The notes beneath the pieces were generated by a model, which saw only the letters and a program-made list of their open reading frames with translations, was not told the DNA's origin and ran no database searches. This document shows positions 26,609 to 35,623 of a stretch of 64,000 bases of DNA, piece by piece. Source of the stretch: an uncultured Pelagibacteraceae bacterium (GTDB taxonomy: Bacteria; Pseudomonadota; Alphaproteobacteria; Pelagibacterales; Pelagibacteraceae). The stretch covers positions 17,501 to 81,500 of the forward strand of contig CABYFB010000001.1 in assembly GCA_902518165.1 (NCBI GenBank), read 5' to 3'. Within the stretch, counting starts at the first letter, position 1. Each line of letters opens with the position of its first letter. Both the position numbers and the translations under genes were made by a program.

Positions 26609-27384
26609 TGGCCTTAATTAAAAAATTTAAGATTGAAAAATTCAATGGTGATGAAACTATAGTAGAAATCAAGAATGCTTCTGTATTTTATAACAAAAGA
26701 CAAATTTTAAATAATTTAAATTTAAAAATAAAAAAACAAGAAATACTTGGTATGTTAGGGCCTAATGGTGTTGGTAAATCAACTATATTTAATTTAATAA
26801 CTGGTTTGAAAAATCCAAATTATGGTGAAATAGTTATTGATGGAATAAATGTCACCAACTTTCCGATAAATGAAAGATTTACAAAATTCAAACTTGGTCT
26901 AGTGCCTCAATATGGTGGATTAATTCATGATCTGAGTATGCATGATAATCTCAAATTAGTCGCAGAAATTCATATTAAAGAGAAGGGTTTAAGGGAACAA
27001 AAAATTAATAAGCTTATTTCACAATTTGAATTTGAAGCATTATTAAATATTAAAGCCAAACATCTTTCTGGTGGTCAAAAAAAGAAGTTAGTTATTGCAA
27101 TGGCTCTTGTAAATGATCCAAAAATATTATTATTAGATGAACCTTTTGCGGCGCTTGATATATTAACAATTAAAATGCTACAAGAAATAATTCTAAACTT
27201 ACAATCAACTGAAGAAATATCAGTAGTTATTTGCGATCATCAGGCAAGAGATCTTTTAAATTGTGTTGATAGAGCTATAATTTTATCTAATGGAAAAATT
27301 ATTGCATCTGGAAGTCCAGATGAAGTAATAAGTGATAAAGAGGCTAAAACACAATATTTTGGAGATGAATTTAATATAAATTAA
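26608..27384 (+). CDS. lptB: LPS export ABC transporter ATP-binding protein
   Basis: LptB powers extraction of LPS from the inner membrane with LptF/LptG. The 258-residue ATPase has Walker A LGPNGVGKST (about 50-59, Val where Ala is usual), a Q-loop in GLVPQYGGLIHDLS, the signature LSGGQKKK, Walker B ILLLDEPFAALD, and a switch His in CDHQARD. An N-terminal extension of some 18 residues precedes the usual start of the fold. The one-base overlap with the lptC-like gene and the position after kdsD support the assignment over other ABC ATPases. Confidence 0.93.
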   Translation: MALIKKFKIEKFNGDETIVEIKNASVFYNKRQILNNLNLKIKKQEILGMLGPNGVGKSTIFNLITGLKNPNYGEIVIDGINVTNFPINERFTKFKLGLVPQYGGLIHDLSMHDNLKLVAEIHIKEKGLREQKINKLISQFEFEALLNIKAKHLSGGQKKKLVIAMALVNDPKILLLDEPFAALDILTIKMLQEIILNLQSTEEISVVICDHQARDLLNCVDRAIILSNGKIIASGSPDEVISDKEAKTQYFGDEFNIN

Positions 27385-27391
27385 TTCATCT

Positions 27392-28717
27392 ATGAGAAAC
27401 CATATAAAGATAAACAATTCAATTAAACCTTTTAATAAACAGATAGAAGTGAGTGGAGATAAAAGTATCTCTATAAGGTGTGTTTTAATAGCTTCACAGG
27501 CTATTGGCAAATCAAGAATATATAATTTGCTTGAGTCTGAAGATGTTATCAGCGCTTTAAATTCAATTAAAAAACTTGGAATAAAATATAAAAAAAAAAA
27601 AAATTATTATGAAATATATGGATATGGAATAAATGGATACAAAACAAATAAAAATATCACAATTAATGCAGGTAATTCTGGCACGCTTGCTAGACTTATA
27701 TTGGGTCTTCTAATTAATTCAAAAAAAAAAGTTAAGATTATAGGAGATAAAAGTCTATCTAAAAGAGATTTTTCAAGAGTGACTGAGCCATTAAAATTAT
27801 TTGGAGCTAATATAATTTCAAATAAAAAAAGTTTGCCTGTAGAGATTGTTGGATCTGATTTTTTAAGACCAATAAAATACATTGAAAAATTGGGGAGCGC
27901 GCAGTGTAAAAGTTCGATTATGCTGGGAGCAATCAAAACACCTGGCACCACAATAATAAAAGCAAAAAAGTCAAGAAATCATACTGAATTAATTTATCAA
28001 TTTCTTAAAATACCAATAAAATTTATAAAAAAAAAACAATATGACTTAATCGAAGTTACGGGCCCATCTAACTTTAGTGGTTTCAATTATATAGTTCCAG
28101 GAGATATAAGTTCTGCTGCCTTTTTTATTGTTCTAACATTGTTATCTAAAAACTCAAAAATAATACTAAGAAATATAAATGTTAATAGTTCAAGAATTGG
28201 CATAATAAAAATTCTTAATAGGATGAATGCAAATATATTTTTAAAAAATAAAAGAATTTATAATGGTGAAAACATTGGAGATATAATAGTTAGAAGTAGA
28301 AACAATCTCACTAGTATCAATTCTCCTAAAAATCTTAATAGCTCTGCAATTGATGAATTTTTAGTTATTTTTCTTGTCGCTGCAAAAGCGAAGGGGATAT
28401 CAAAATTCAGGGACTTATCTGAATTGAACAAAAAAGAAAGTCCAAGATTAGAAATTGCCTTAAAATTTTTGAGTCAAATTGGAGTTAAGTATTCGAGAAA
28501 ATCAGACAATATTAAAATTTATGGAAATCCAAATTTAAAACTAGATGGTGAATATTTCATAAAAAATTTTAGAAAAGACCATAGAGTTTTTATGATGTCT
28601 TGTATTGCTGCATTAACATTTGGAGGAAAATGGAAAATAGATGATAAAGATTCTATAAATACATCTTTCCCGATATTTCTTAAGTTATTGAAAAAATTAG
28701 GAGCTAAAATAAATTGA
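27392..28717 (+). CDS. aroA: 3-phosphoshikimate 1-carboxyvinyltransferase (EPSP synthase)
   Basis: Joins PEP and shikimate 3-phosphate on the way to chorismate. The 441-residue protein has SGDKSISIRCVLIASQAIGKSRIYNLLESEDV, the NAGNSGTLARLILGLL loop (NxGtxxR-like, about 91-106), LGSAQCKSSIMLGAI, and the C-terminal INTSFPIFLKLLKKLGA. Near codons 67-71 there is a run of 14 A (27590-27603) in the message. It reads through as Lys codons. aroA-cmk-rpsA-ihfB is the conserved proteobacterial order and the stop overlaps the TTG start of cmk. Confidence 0.95.
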   Translation: MRNHIKINNSIKPFNKQIEVSGDKSISIRCVLIASQAIGKSRIYNLLESEDVISALNSIKKLGIKYKKKKNYYEIYGYGINGYKTNKNITINAGNSGTLARLILGLLINSKKKVKIIGDKSLSKRDFSRVTEPLKLFGANIISNKKSLPVEIVGSDFLRPIKYIEKLGSAQCKSSIMLGAIKTPGTTIIKAKKSRNHTELIYQFLKIPIKFIKKKQYDLIEVTGPSNFSGFNYIVPGDISSAAFFIVLTLLSKNSKIILRNINVNSSRIGIIKILNRMNANIFLKNKRIYNGENIGDIIVRSRNNLTSINSPKNLNSSAIDEFLVIFLVAAKAKGISKFRDLSELNKKESPRLEIALKFLSQIGVKYSRKSDNIKIYGNPNLKLDGEYFIKNFRKDHRVFMMSCIAALTFGGKWKIDDKDSINTSFPIFLKLLKKLGAKIN

Positions 28718-29379
28718 TTAAAATTAATAAAAAAATTGAATTTAAAATTGCAGCTGATGGAAGTAGTGCTTCAGGAAAAACAACAGGATGTGAATTAATT
28801 GCAAAAAAATTCAATATGAAATTTCTTTCGAGTGGAAAACTTTATAGGTATTGCGCTTTAGAAGTAATGAAAAATAAAAACTTATATAATACGAGATTTA
28901 TAAGCAGTGTGGCCAAAACTATTACTTTAAAGAAGTTAAAAAATAAAAAACTTTATGATCATGAAGTAACAAAATTATCCTCAAAGATTGCAAAAAAACC
29001 CTTTGTTCGTAAAGCCTTAAAAAAATTTCAGGAAAATTTTATCAAAAAATCTAGGTTAGTTATAATTGAAGGAAGAGACATAGGCTCAAAAATTATGCCA
29101 GATGCAGATCTTAAAATCTTTTTTACTTGTTCTACAAATAAAAAGGCAAGAAGAAGACTAAAAGAGTTTCGTATTATAGATAAAAAAATTACTTTAAAAC
29201 AAGTTGAAAAGGCCTTAATTCAAAGGGATAAAGAGGATATTAAAAGAAAAATAAGCCCCTTGATTATGCCTAAAAATGCTGTATTAGTCGACACCACTAA
29301 ATTAAGTATAAATCAAATGAAGGCAAAACTTATAAATTTAGTTAGTAACGCAGTGCAAAAGAAATATGGAAATATATAA
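28714..29379 (+). CDS. cmk: cytidylate kinase
   Basis: Phosphorylates CMP/dCMP. The 221-residue protein has the P-loop ADGSSASGKTTGCELIAKKF (about 14-33), the LSSGKLYRYCALEV block and the IIEGRDIGSKIMPDADLKIFFTCS block, with RRxxE-type RRRLKEFR after it. The start is a TTG that overlaps the aroA stop (TTGA). No ATG exists before the P-loop in this frame, so TTG is needed. The 3' end overlaps the rpsA start by 14 bases. Confidence 0.93.
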   Translation: MIKINKKIEFKIAADGSSASGKTTGCELIAKKFNMKFLSSGKLYRYCALEVMKNKNLYNTRFISSVAKTITLKKLKNKKLYDHEVTKLSSKIAKKPFVRKALKKFQENFIKKSRLVIIEGRDIGSKIMPDADLKIFFTCSTNKKARRRLKEFRIIDKKITLKQVEKALIQRDKEDIKRKISPLIMPKNAVLVDTTKLSINQMKAKLINLVSNAVQKKYGNI

Positions 29380-31099
29380 AGATATTAAATCACCAGTAAC
29401 ACAACAATTTGAAAAATTATTAAATAATCAGTTATCAAAAAATAAAATTGAAGAAGGAAAGATAATAGATGGCAAGATAACCAAAATTACTGAAAAATTT
29501 GTTTTCATATTCATCTCAGGTCTAAAAAGCGAACCGATTGTAGATGTAAATGAATTAAAAATGATAGGTTTAAGAGATAAAATAAAAGTAGGCGAGAATA
29601 TTCCAGTCTTATTAGAAAAAATTGAGGACAAAAACGGTGAAGTTATAGTTTCTGCCATTAAAGCTCAAAAAATAAAGGGATGGTATAAACTTGAAAAAGC
29701 CTATGAGGACAATCAGTCAATAATTGGAAAAATTACAACAAAATGTAAAGGAGGGGTTATAGTTGAACATATTGACACGGGCTCTTTAATGTTTTGTCCA
29801 GGATCTCAAATAAGCGACAAACCTCTAAAAAATATCGATCATCTCATTGGAGTTGAGCAGAAGTTTGCTATAATTAAATTAGATAAGCTAAGAGGTAATG
29901 CTTGTGTATCTAGAAGACAAATAGTTTCATCAAATAAAAGAGAAGACAAAGCCAAAATTATAGAAAAATTCAAAGTTGGAGATATTATTAAAGATGCTGT
30001 GGTTAAAGGTTACTCTTCTTTTGGATGTTTCTTTGAGGTAAATAACGAAATAGATGTTTTGGTACATTTGCAAGAGATTTCTTATTCTAGGGTCAATCAT
30101 CCTGATGAAATATTTAGTGTTGGGGAAAAACATGATCTAAAAGTAATATCAATAGATAAAGAAAAACTTCAAATTGGTTGTTCGATCAAACAATTATCTC
30201 CAGATCCATTTGAACATATATCGAATTATGAAATTGGTAGTCAATATAAAGTAAAAGTTGATAAAATTACGGACTATGGTTGCTTCTGCTCACTAGAACC
30301 AGGTTTAAGCACACTGCTTCATAGCAGCGAAATGAGTTGGACGAAAAAAAATGTTACACCAAAAAAATTATTTAAAATAGGTGATATGATTGATTGCGTC
30401 ATAACGGAAATAGATAAAGAGAAGAGACGTATAGCAATTTCTCACAAGCTAACATTAGAAAATCCTTATCAGTCCTTTATGAATAAGTTTCCGGAAGGAA
30501 GTGAAATAAGTGGTGTTGTATCAAACGCAAATGAGTATGCCTTATATGTTAAACTTGGAGAATTTGAGATCGATGGGTTTTTGCATGCTAATGACTTGAG
30601 TTATCTAGGAAAACCTGAGGATGAATTAAAAAAATATAAAAAAGGTGATAAATTAAACGTAAAGATTTTAGAAATTAAGAAAGATGAGCAAAAGATTCGG
30701 GTTGGATTAAAGCAGCTGGGAACTGATCCTTTTGATTGGTTTGTTGGTAGAAAGGTAAATGATGTTATTACAGTTCAAGTAGTATCTTCAGATAATAAAG
30801 GTTTGTTAGTAAGGCCAGAGAACTGTGAATTAGATTTTTTAATTAAAAAAACAAATATTGCACTAAATTCATCGGATGCAAGACCATCAAGGTTTGTTGG
30901 TGGAGAAAGAATAGATGCAGCTATATCTGAATTAAACATGGAAAAAAGGAAAGTTAGCTTAAGTATAAAATTGTTAGAAGAATTACAAAATAAGGAAGCT
31001 GTTACAAAATTTTCAAGTCCATTAAGTGGAAAGAACCTTCCTTTTTCGTCATTATCTGAGAAGTTGGGAGACAAAAAAAATAAAAAAGATGACGAGTAA
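29366..31099 (+). CDS. rpsA: 30S ribosomal protein S1
   Basis: S1 binds mRNA on the small subunit. The 577-residue protein contains six S1 (OB-fold) repeats starting near residues 31, 116, 202, 287, 374 and 462. Repeats 3-5 are clearest (GDIIKDAVVKGYSSFGCFFEV, GSQYKVKVDKITDYGCFCSLEPGLSTLLHSSEMSW, GSEISGVVSNANEYALYVKLGEFEIDGFLHANDLS). Length and repeat number are as expected. It overlaps cmk by 14 bases, which hints at coupled translation, and is followed by ihfB as in most proteobacteria. Confidence 0.96.
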   Translation: MEIYKDIKSPVTQQFEKLLNNQLSKNKIEEGKIIDGKITKITEKFVFIFISGLKSEPIVDVNELKMIGLRDKIKVGENIPVLLEKIEDKNGEVIVSAIKAQKIKGWYKLEKAYEDNQSIIGKITTKCKGGVIVEHIDTGSLMFCPGSQISDKPLKNIDHLIGVEQKFAIIKLDKLRGNACVSRRQIVSSNKREDKAKIIEKFKVGDIIKDAVVKGYSSFGCFFEVNNEIDVLVHLQEISYSRVNHPDEIFSVGEKHDLKVISIDKEKLQIGCSIKQLSPDPFEHISNYEIGSQYKVKVDKITDYGCFCSLEPGLSTLLHSSEMSWTKKNVTPKKLFKIGDMIDCVITEIDKEKRRIAISHKLTLENPYQSFMNKFPEGSEISGVVSNANEYALYVKLGEFEIDGFLHANDLSYLGKPEDELKKYKKGDKLNVKILEIKKDEQKIRVGLKQLGTDPFDWFVGRKVNDVITVQVVSSDNKGLLVRPENCELDFLIKKTNIALNSSDARPSRFVGGERIDAAISELNMEKRKVSLSIKLLEELQNKEAVTKFSSPLSGKNLPFSSLSEKLGDKKNKKDDE

Positions 31100-31103
31100 A
31101 TAA

Positions 31104-31394
31104 TTGTCTACGAGAAAATCGGAAATTATAAATAAACTTTCAGACAACTATCCAAATTTTATAAAAAGAGATTTAACAAAATTTGTTGAAATTATAATTT
31201 TAGAAATTAAAAATTCTTTAAAAAGGCATGAAAGAGTAGAATTAAGAGATATATTATCTTTAGAACCACGATTTCAAAAAGGGAGGGTGGCAAGAAACCC
31301 ACGAAATAATACAAAGGTTTATGTTAAAGATAAATATTCAATTCTCTTTAAATCATCGAAGAAGTGGTTACAAATAATAAATAATGGAAAATAA
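31104..31394 (+). CDS. ihfB: integration host factor subunit beta (HU/IHF family)
   Basis: A nucleoid protein that bends DNA. The 96-residue sequence aligns with IhfB: start (M)STRKSEIINKLSDNYPNFIKRDLTKFVEIIILEIKNSLKRHERVELRDILSLEPRFQKGRVARNPRNNTKVYVKDKYSILFKSSK. The beta-arm has RNPRNN in place of the usual RNPKTG, keeping the intercalating proline. The start is TTG four bases after rpsA. The position after rpsA favours the beta subunit. The end overlaps pyrF by 11 bases. Confidence 0.92.
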   Translation: MSTRKSEIINKLSDNYPNFIKRDLTKFVEIIILEIKNSLKRHERVELRDILSLEPRFQKGRVARNPRNNTKVYVKDKYSILFKSSKKWLQIINNGK

Positions 31395-32055
31395 GATCTT
31401 TATAGCTTGTGATACAACCAGTATAAAGAAAATTAAAAACATATTAAAAAATTCAAAATCTAATAAATTAAAAATTGGCTATAAATTTGGACTAGAGTTT
31501 TTAAATTCTAAAAATGGCAGAAAATTTATCCATAAACTAAAAAAACAAGTTACATTTGGAGATTTCAAGTTTTCTGATATTCCAAATACATGCTCCTCTG
31601 CAATAAAAGCGGTAAGTGATTTAAAATTTAATTATATAACTATTCACATTAATGCGGGATTTAAAGCTCTTAAGGAAGCAAAAAAAGCTGCAGGTAAAAC
31701 TAAACTTATTGGTGTAACAATTTTAACTTCTTTAGACAATAAAGCTATTAAAGAGATTGGATTTAATAAGAATGTAAAAGAATTAGTTCTTCATCAGGCA
31801 AGATTAGCAAATAAAGCAAAATTAGATGCTATTGTATGTAGTGCTCAAGAAGTTAAAATAGTAAAAAAAGTATTTAAAAAAGAAATTATAACTCCTGGTA
31901 TAAGATTAAATTCTAAAAAAGATGATCAAAAAAGAGTTTTAACACCTTATGAAGCTTACAAAAACGGTGCTGACTGGCTTGTAATAGGTAGAGATATTAC
32001 CAAAGGTAACATTAAAAATAACATTCAAAAATTAATTAATCATTTAGATAAATGA
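31384..32055 (+). CDS. pyrF: orotidine 5'-phosphate decarboxylase
   Basis: Makes UMP from OMP. The 223-residue TIM barrel shows the catalytic DxKxxDIPNT block as GDFKFSDIPNTCSSAI (about 59-74), IHINAGFKALKEA, the GVTILTSLD strand, and the C-terminal phosphate loop TPGIRL with ADWLVIGRDITKG. Length is typical. It overlaps ihfB upstream and trpF downstream (4 bases), so it sits inside a tightly coupled run from aroA to folC. Confidence 0.95.
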   Translation: MENKIFIACDTTSIKKIKNILKNSKSNKLKIGYKFGLEFLNSKNGRKFIHKLKKQVTFGDFKFSDIPNTCSSAIKAVSDLKFNYITIHINAGFKALKEAKKAAGKTKLIGVTILTSLDNKAIKEIGFNKNVKELVLHQARLANKAKLDAIVCSAQEVKIVKKVFKKEIITPGIRLNSKKDDQKRVLTPYEAYKNGADWLVIGRDITKGNIKNNIQKLINHLDK

Positions 32056-32669
32056 AAAAAGGTATAAAAATTTGTGGGGTCTCAGACCCCAAAACATTAA
32101 ACTATATTTTAAACCACCCTAATCCACCAAATTTTATTGGCTTTATAACTAATTATACAAAAAGTAAAAGGTTTGTAGAATATAAAAAGCTAAAAGAGTT
32201 ACTTAATGTCAATAAAAAAGAAATAAAATTTATTTCAGTTCTTGTAGATCCAAATGATGAAATTTTAGAAAAAATAAAGAATTTAAATTTCGATTACTAC
32301 CAACTCTATGATGTAGATCCAGAAAGAACAAAGGAAATTAAAATAAAATACGGAATAAAAATTATAACTGCACTTACAGTTTCTGGAAAAGTTGACGTAA
32401 TTAAATATAAAAATTATTCAGAGATATCAGATATAATTTTATTTGACTCAAAGGGATATCATAAATCTGAAAGTTTTGATCATAACCTGCTAGATATTGT
32501 ACCAAATGAATTAAATAAAATGATTGCAGGTAATATACAAATAGACGATATTTCTAATTTTAAAAATAAAGATTTCATTATAGACATGAGTGGATCACTA
32601 GAAGACGATAATGGAAAAAAGGATATAAATAAAATTGATAAATTATTAAATTTGTTTGCAAAACTATGA
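32052..32669 (+). CDS. trpF: phosphoribosylanthranilate isomerase (divergent)
   Basis: TrpF carries out the Amadori rearrangement in tryptophan synthesis. The 205-residue protein keeps the catalytic cysteine in IKICGV (C8) and an Asp in the IILFDSKG strand that fits the general acid. Other signatures have drifted: the usual VDVSSGVE-x-x-G-x-K-D tail reads IDMSGSLEDDNGKKD, and the AGG glycine-rich strand reads AGNIQID. The context pyrF-trpF-trpB-trpA-accD-folC is the classical alphaproteobacterial one, so I keep the assignment but note the drift. TrpB and TrpA next to it are also unusual. Confidence 0.85.
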   Translation: MKKGIKICGVSDPKTLNYILNHPNPPNFIGFITNYTKSKRFVEYKKLKELLNVNKKEIKFISVLVDPNDEILEKIKNLNFDYYQLYDVDPERTKEIKIKYGIKIITALTVSGKVDVIKYKNYSEISDIILFDSKGYHKSESFDHNLLDIVPNELNKMIAGNIQIDDISNFKNKDFIIDMSGSLEDDNGKKDINKIDKLLNLFAKL

Positions 32670-33910
32670 AAATTAAAAAAAAAATTCCACTAATTGATCA
32701 AGCAAATAAGCTTGGTTTTTGGGGTGGAAAGTTTGGAGGCAACTACGTTCCTGAAACATTGAAAAAACCGATAGAGGACCTAGAAATTCTATTCAATAAA
32801 TTAAAAAATGATAAAAGATTCATAGCTGAAAGAGATAAATATTTTAAAAATTGGGTTGGTGCTCCTACTCGTTTTATAAAATTAGAAAATCTAACAAATC
32901 ATGTGGGTGGTGCTCAAATTTGGTCTAAAGTTGTGTCAGATGCAAATGGAGGAGCACATAAAATATATAATGCTACTGTACATTGTCTACTTGCCAAACG
33001 ATCTGGTAAAAAATTTATAATTGGAGATACTGGTGCTGGTTATGCAGGTAAAATGTTGAGTATGGCTGCTAAAAAATTTGGTTTAAAATGTAAAATTTTC
33101 ATGGGAGCAAAAGATATTGCAAGGCAACAGCCAAATGTAAAAGCTATGAAAAAGAATGATGCTGAAGTAATACCTGTATACTCAGGAAGTCAAACACTTG
33201 TTGACGCTGTTTCTGAATGTATGAGATACTGGGTTGCTAATTGTGATACGACAGCAATGTGTGTTGGAAGCACAGTAGGTCCTGCTGTTTTTGTTCGTAT
33301 TTGTGGATGGAGTACTAGTCAAATTTCAAGAGAGCTAAAAATTCAATTAATTGATGAATTTGGGTCAATACCAAAAAAACTAAAACTTTATAATTGTGTT
33401 GGTGGTGGAAGTTCAAGTTTTGGTTTTTGGAATGAGTTTATGGATTATGACAAAAAACAATGCGAATTTATCGGTGTAGAAGCTGGAGGGCCAATAAAGA
33501 GTAAAAAACATGCAGCACCTTTAACTTATGGTTCAAAAATTGGTATTCTTCATGGTGCAGCTCAATATGTTAATCAAAACTCAGATGGACAGATAGAAGA
33601 AACGGAGTCAATTTCTGCTGGACTTGATTATCCTGGAATATCTCCACTTCATTGTTTTTTAAAAGATACGAAAAGAGCGAGATATACTGCTGCAAGTGAT
33701 GAAGATGCTTTAAGTGCTTATAAAATCGTGACCAAGTTTGAAAAGTTAAGACCTTCTCTAGAACCAAGTCATGCTTTTTCAGTTGCAATTAAAGAAGCAA
33801 AAAAACTAAACAAAGATACAATAGTTGTAGTTAATAGTTGTGGTGATGCATATAAAGATCGAGAAATTTTAAAAAAAAGACTGGGAAAAAAATATGTTGA
33901 ACCCAATTAG
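32666..33910 (+). CDS. trpB: tryptophan synthase beta subunit (divergent active site)
   Basis: PLP enzyme joining indole and serine. The 414-residue protein keeps the PLP lysine K99 in GGAHKIYN, the phosphate loop VGGGSS, and SISAGLDYP with the conserved Asp. Aligned without gaps from K99 (Salmonella K87) to D180, the catalytic E109 is Asp (D121, GDTGAG), H115 of GAGQHG is Ala (A127), K167 is Val (V179), and S377, which touches the PLP ring nitrogen, is Cys (C392, NSCGDA). These are unusual for TrpB. Flanking trpF/trpA still support the role. A different acceptor or altered coupling is possible. It overlaps trpA by 17 bases. Confidence 0.88.
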   Translation: MKIKKKIPLIDQANKLGFWGGKFGGNYVPETLKKPIEDLEILFNKLKNDKRFIAERDKYFKNWVGAPTRFIKLENLTNHVGGAQIWSKVVSDANGGAHKIYNATVHCLLAKRSGKKFIIGDTGAGYAGKMLSMAAKKFGLKCKIFMGAKDIARQQPNVKAMKKNDAEVIPVYSGSQTLVDAVSECMRYWVANCDTTAMCVGSTVGPAVFVRICGWSTSQISRELKIQLIDEFGSIPKKLKLYNCVGGGSSSFGFWNEFMDYDKKQCEFIGVEAGGPIKSKKHAAPLTYGSKIGILHGAAQYVNQNSDGQIEETESISAGLDYPGISPLHCFLKDTKRARYTAASDEDALSAYKIVTKFEKLRPSLEPSHAFSVAIKEAKKLNKDTIVVVNSCGDAYKDREILKKRLGKKYVEPN

Positions 33911-34694
33911 TCTCGCTTTTAAAAAAGCGAAACAAGAAAATAGAGCTGCTCTATTAACTTATACTGTTGCGGGAGATAGTTCAAAAAAACAATCATTAGA
34001 TATATTGAAATCAATTTCAAAACATGCTGATATTTTAGAGTTAGGGGTACCACACAACACTCCAGTAGCAGATGGTAGTCAAATCCAAACAAGTGCATAT
34101 AGAGCGATTAAAAATGGTATTAAAATGAATGATATTTTTAAAATCGTGAAAGACTTTAAAAAATCAAATAAAAATAAGCCAATTATATTAATGGGATATT
34201 TTAATATGATTTTTCAATATGGAGAAAATAAGTTTTTAAATAAGTGTAATTCTTCAGGTGTAAATGGATTAATAGTTGTAGATTTGCCTTGGCCAGAAAA
34301 TAAAAATTTTGCTAAAAAATGTAAAAAAAAATCTATTTATTTTATTCAGCTTTTATCACCAACAACCACAACAAAGAGGCTTAATAAAATTATAAGAGAC
34401 TCTCATCCTATGAATTATTTTATTTCAATGTTGAGCACAACAGGTGGTAAACTAAAAGTTTCACCTAATGATATATTAAAAAATTATACCAAAATTAAAA
34501 AAATTGATCCAAAGAAAGAAATTGTTATTGGTTTTGGAATCACTGAAAAAACAATTGGCAAACTCAAATCTGCAGATGGATTGGTTGTTGGAAGTGCTAT
34601 TTGTAAGGAAATTAGCAAGAGTTTAGAGCATAGACAAAATCCTGTCACAAATGTAAGTAAGCTAGTAAAAAAATTAAAAAGTAAAATTCTATGA
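33894..34694 (+). CDS. trpA: tryptophan synthase alpha subunit (altered loop 2)
   Basis: Cleaves indole-glycerol phosphate to indole. The 266-residue TIM barrel keeps both catalytic acids at the same numbers as E. coli: E49 (LELGVP) and D60 (VADGS). Loop 2 between them, normally FSDP, is HNTP (54-57), so Asp56, which contacts beta-subunit Lys167, is Thr. Loop 6, usually GVTG, reads STTGG. Phosphate-binding GFGI and VVGSAI are normal. The beta partner has lost Lys167 too, so the two subunits changed together. The end overlaps accD by 4 bases. Confidence 0.9.
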   Translation: MLNPISLAFKKAKQENRAALLTYTVAGDSSKKQSLDILKSISKHADILELGVPHNTPVADGSQIQTSAYRAIKNGIKMNDIFKIVKDFKKSNKNKPIILMGYFNMIFQYGENKFLNKCNSSGVNGLIVVDLPWPENKNFAKKCKKKSIYFIQLLSPTTTTKRLNKIIRDSHPMNYFISMLSTTGGKLKVSPNDILKNYTKIKKIDPKKEIVIGFGITEKTIGKLKSADGLVVGSAICKEISKSLEHRQNPVTNVSKLVKKLKSKIL

Positions 34695-35623
34695 ACTGGA
34701 TTACAAAAGCTTTAAGTTTTGGTGAAAAAATTAAAAGAGTTTTAAAAAAAAGACCATCAAAAGAGGATATAGCAAACTCAGACTGGACAAGTTGTTGCAC
34801 AGGGCCAATATTAAAAAAAGATCTTGAAGAAAACTTATGGGTTTGCAACTCATGTGGAAAACATCATAGAATTAATTGTAGACAAAGATTTGATATTATT
34901 TTTGGAAAAAATGCTTACGAAATACTTGATACACCAATTCCTGCAGAAGACCCCCTTCAATGGATCGATACCAAATCATATAAAGATAGATTAAAATCTG
35001 CAAGAAAGAATACTAATCAAAATTCAGCTGTGATGATTGCTAAAGGCAGAATAAATGGAATTGAGGTGACAGCAGGAGCTATTAATTTTGAGTTTATTGG
35101 TGGTTCTGTTGGTGCGGCTGAGGGTGAAGCAATTATTTATGGTGTTCAACATGCTATTGATAATCAGACTCCGTTTGTATTCTTTCCATGTGGTGGAGGA
35201 CAAAGAATGTTTGAGTCTCCTATTGCCCTTGCAAATATGACAAGAACTACCCTTGCTATTAATGAACTTAAAAAAAATAACCTTCCTTATTTAGTTTGTT
35301 TTACAGATCCAACAGCTGGCGGAATTACTGCATCTTTTGCGATGTTAGGCGACATTCATTTTGCCGAACCTGGTTGTTTAATAGCCTTTGCAGGAAAAAG
35401 AGTTATACAAGCAACAGTTAAAGAAGAACTTAGTTCAGACTTTCAAACCTCTGAGTTTGTCGAAAAGCATGGATTTGTCGACAGAATTGTTGAGCGAAAA
35501 GATTTAAAAACTGAAATAAGCTTACTATTATCAATATTGCTAAAAAAAGATAACGCGGTAAATGAAAAACAAATAAATGAAACTTCAGTCAATATTGAAC
35601 CGCTTGCAAAAGCTGCATCCTAA
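34691..35623 (+). CDS. accD: acetyl-CoA carboxylase carboxyltransferase subunit beta
   Basis: Partner of AccA. The 310-residue protein has an N-terminal zinc-ribbon region, but the first knuckle reads SCCTGP (C35, C36 adjacent) instead of CxxC, while the second is normal (C52-x2-C55). The carboxyltransferase core shows INFEFIGGSVGAAEGEAI and a variant GGGQRMFESPIALANMTRTT where GGARMQEG is more usual, and PTAGGITASFAMLGDIHFAEPGCLIAFAG. Its place between trpA and folC is the conserved one. The reading frame of folC starts 47 bases before this stop. Confidence 0.93.
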   Translation: MNWITKALSFGEKIKRVLKKRPSKEDIANSDWTSCCTGPILKKDLEENLWVCNSCGKHHRINCRQRFDIIFGKNAYEILDTPIPAEDPLQWIDTKSYKDRLKSARKNTNQNSAVMIAKGRINGIEVTAGAINFEFIGGSVGAAEGEAIIYGVQHAIDNQTPFVFFPCGGGQRMFESPIALANMTRTTLAINELKKNNLPYLVCFTDPTAGGITASFAMLGDIHFAEPGCLIAFAGKRVIQATVKEELSSDFQTSEFVEKHGFVDRIVERKDLKTEISLLLSILLKKDNAVNEKQINETSVNIEPLAKAAS

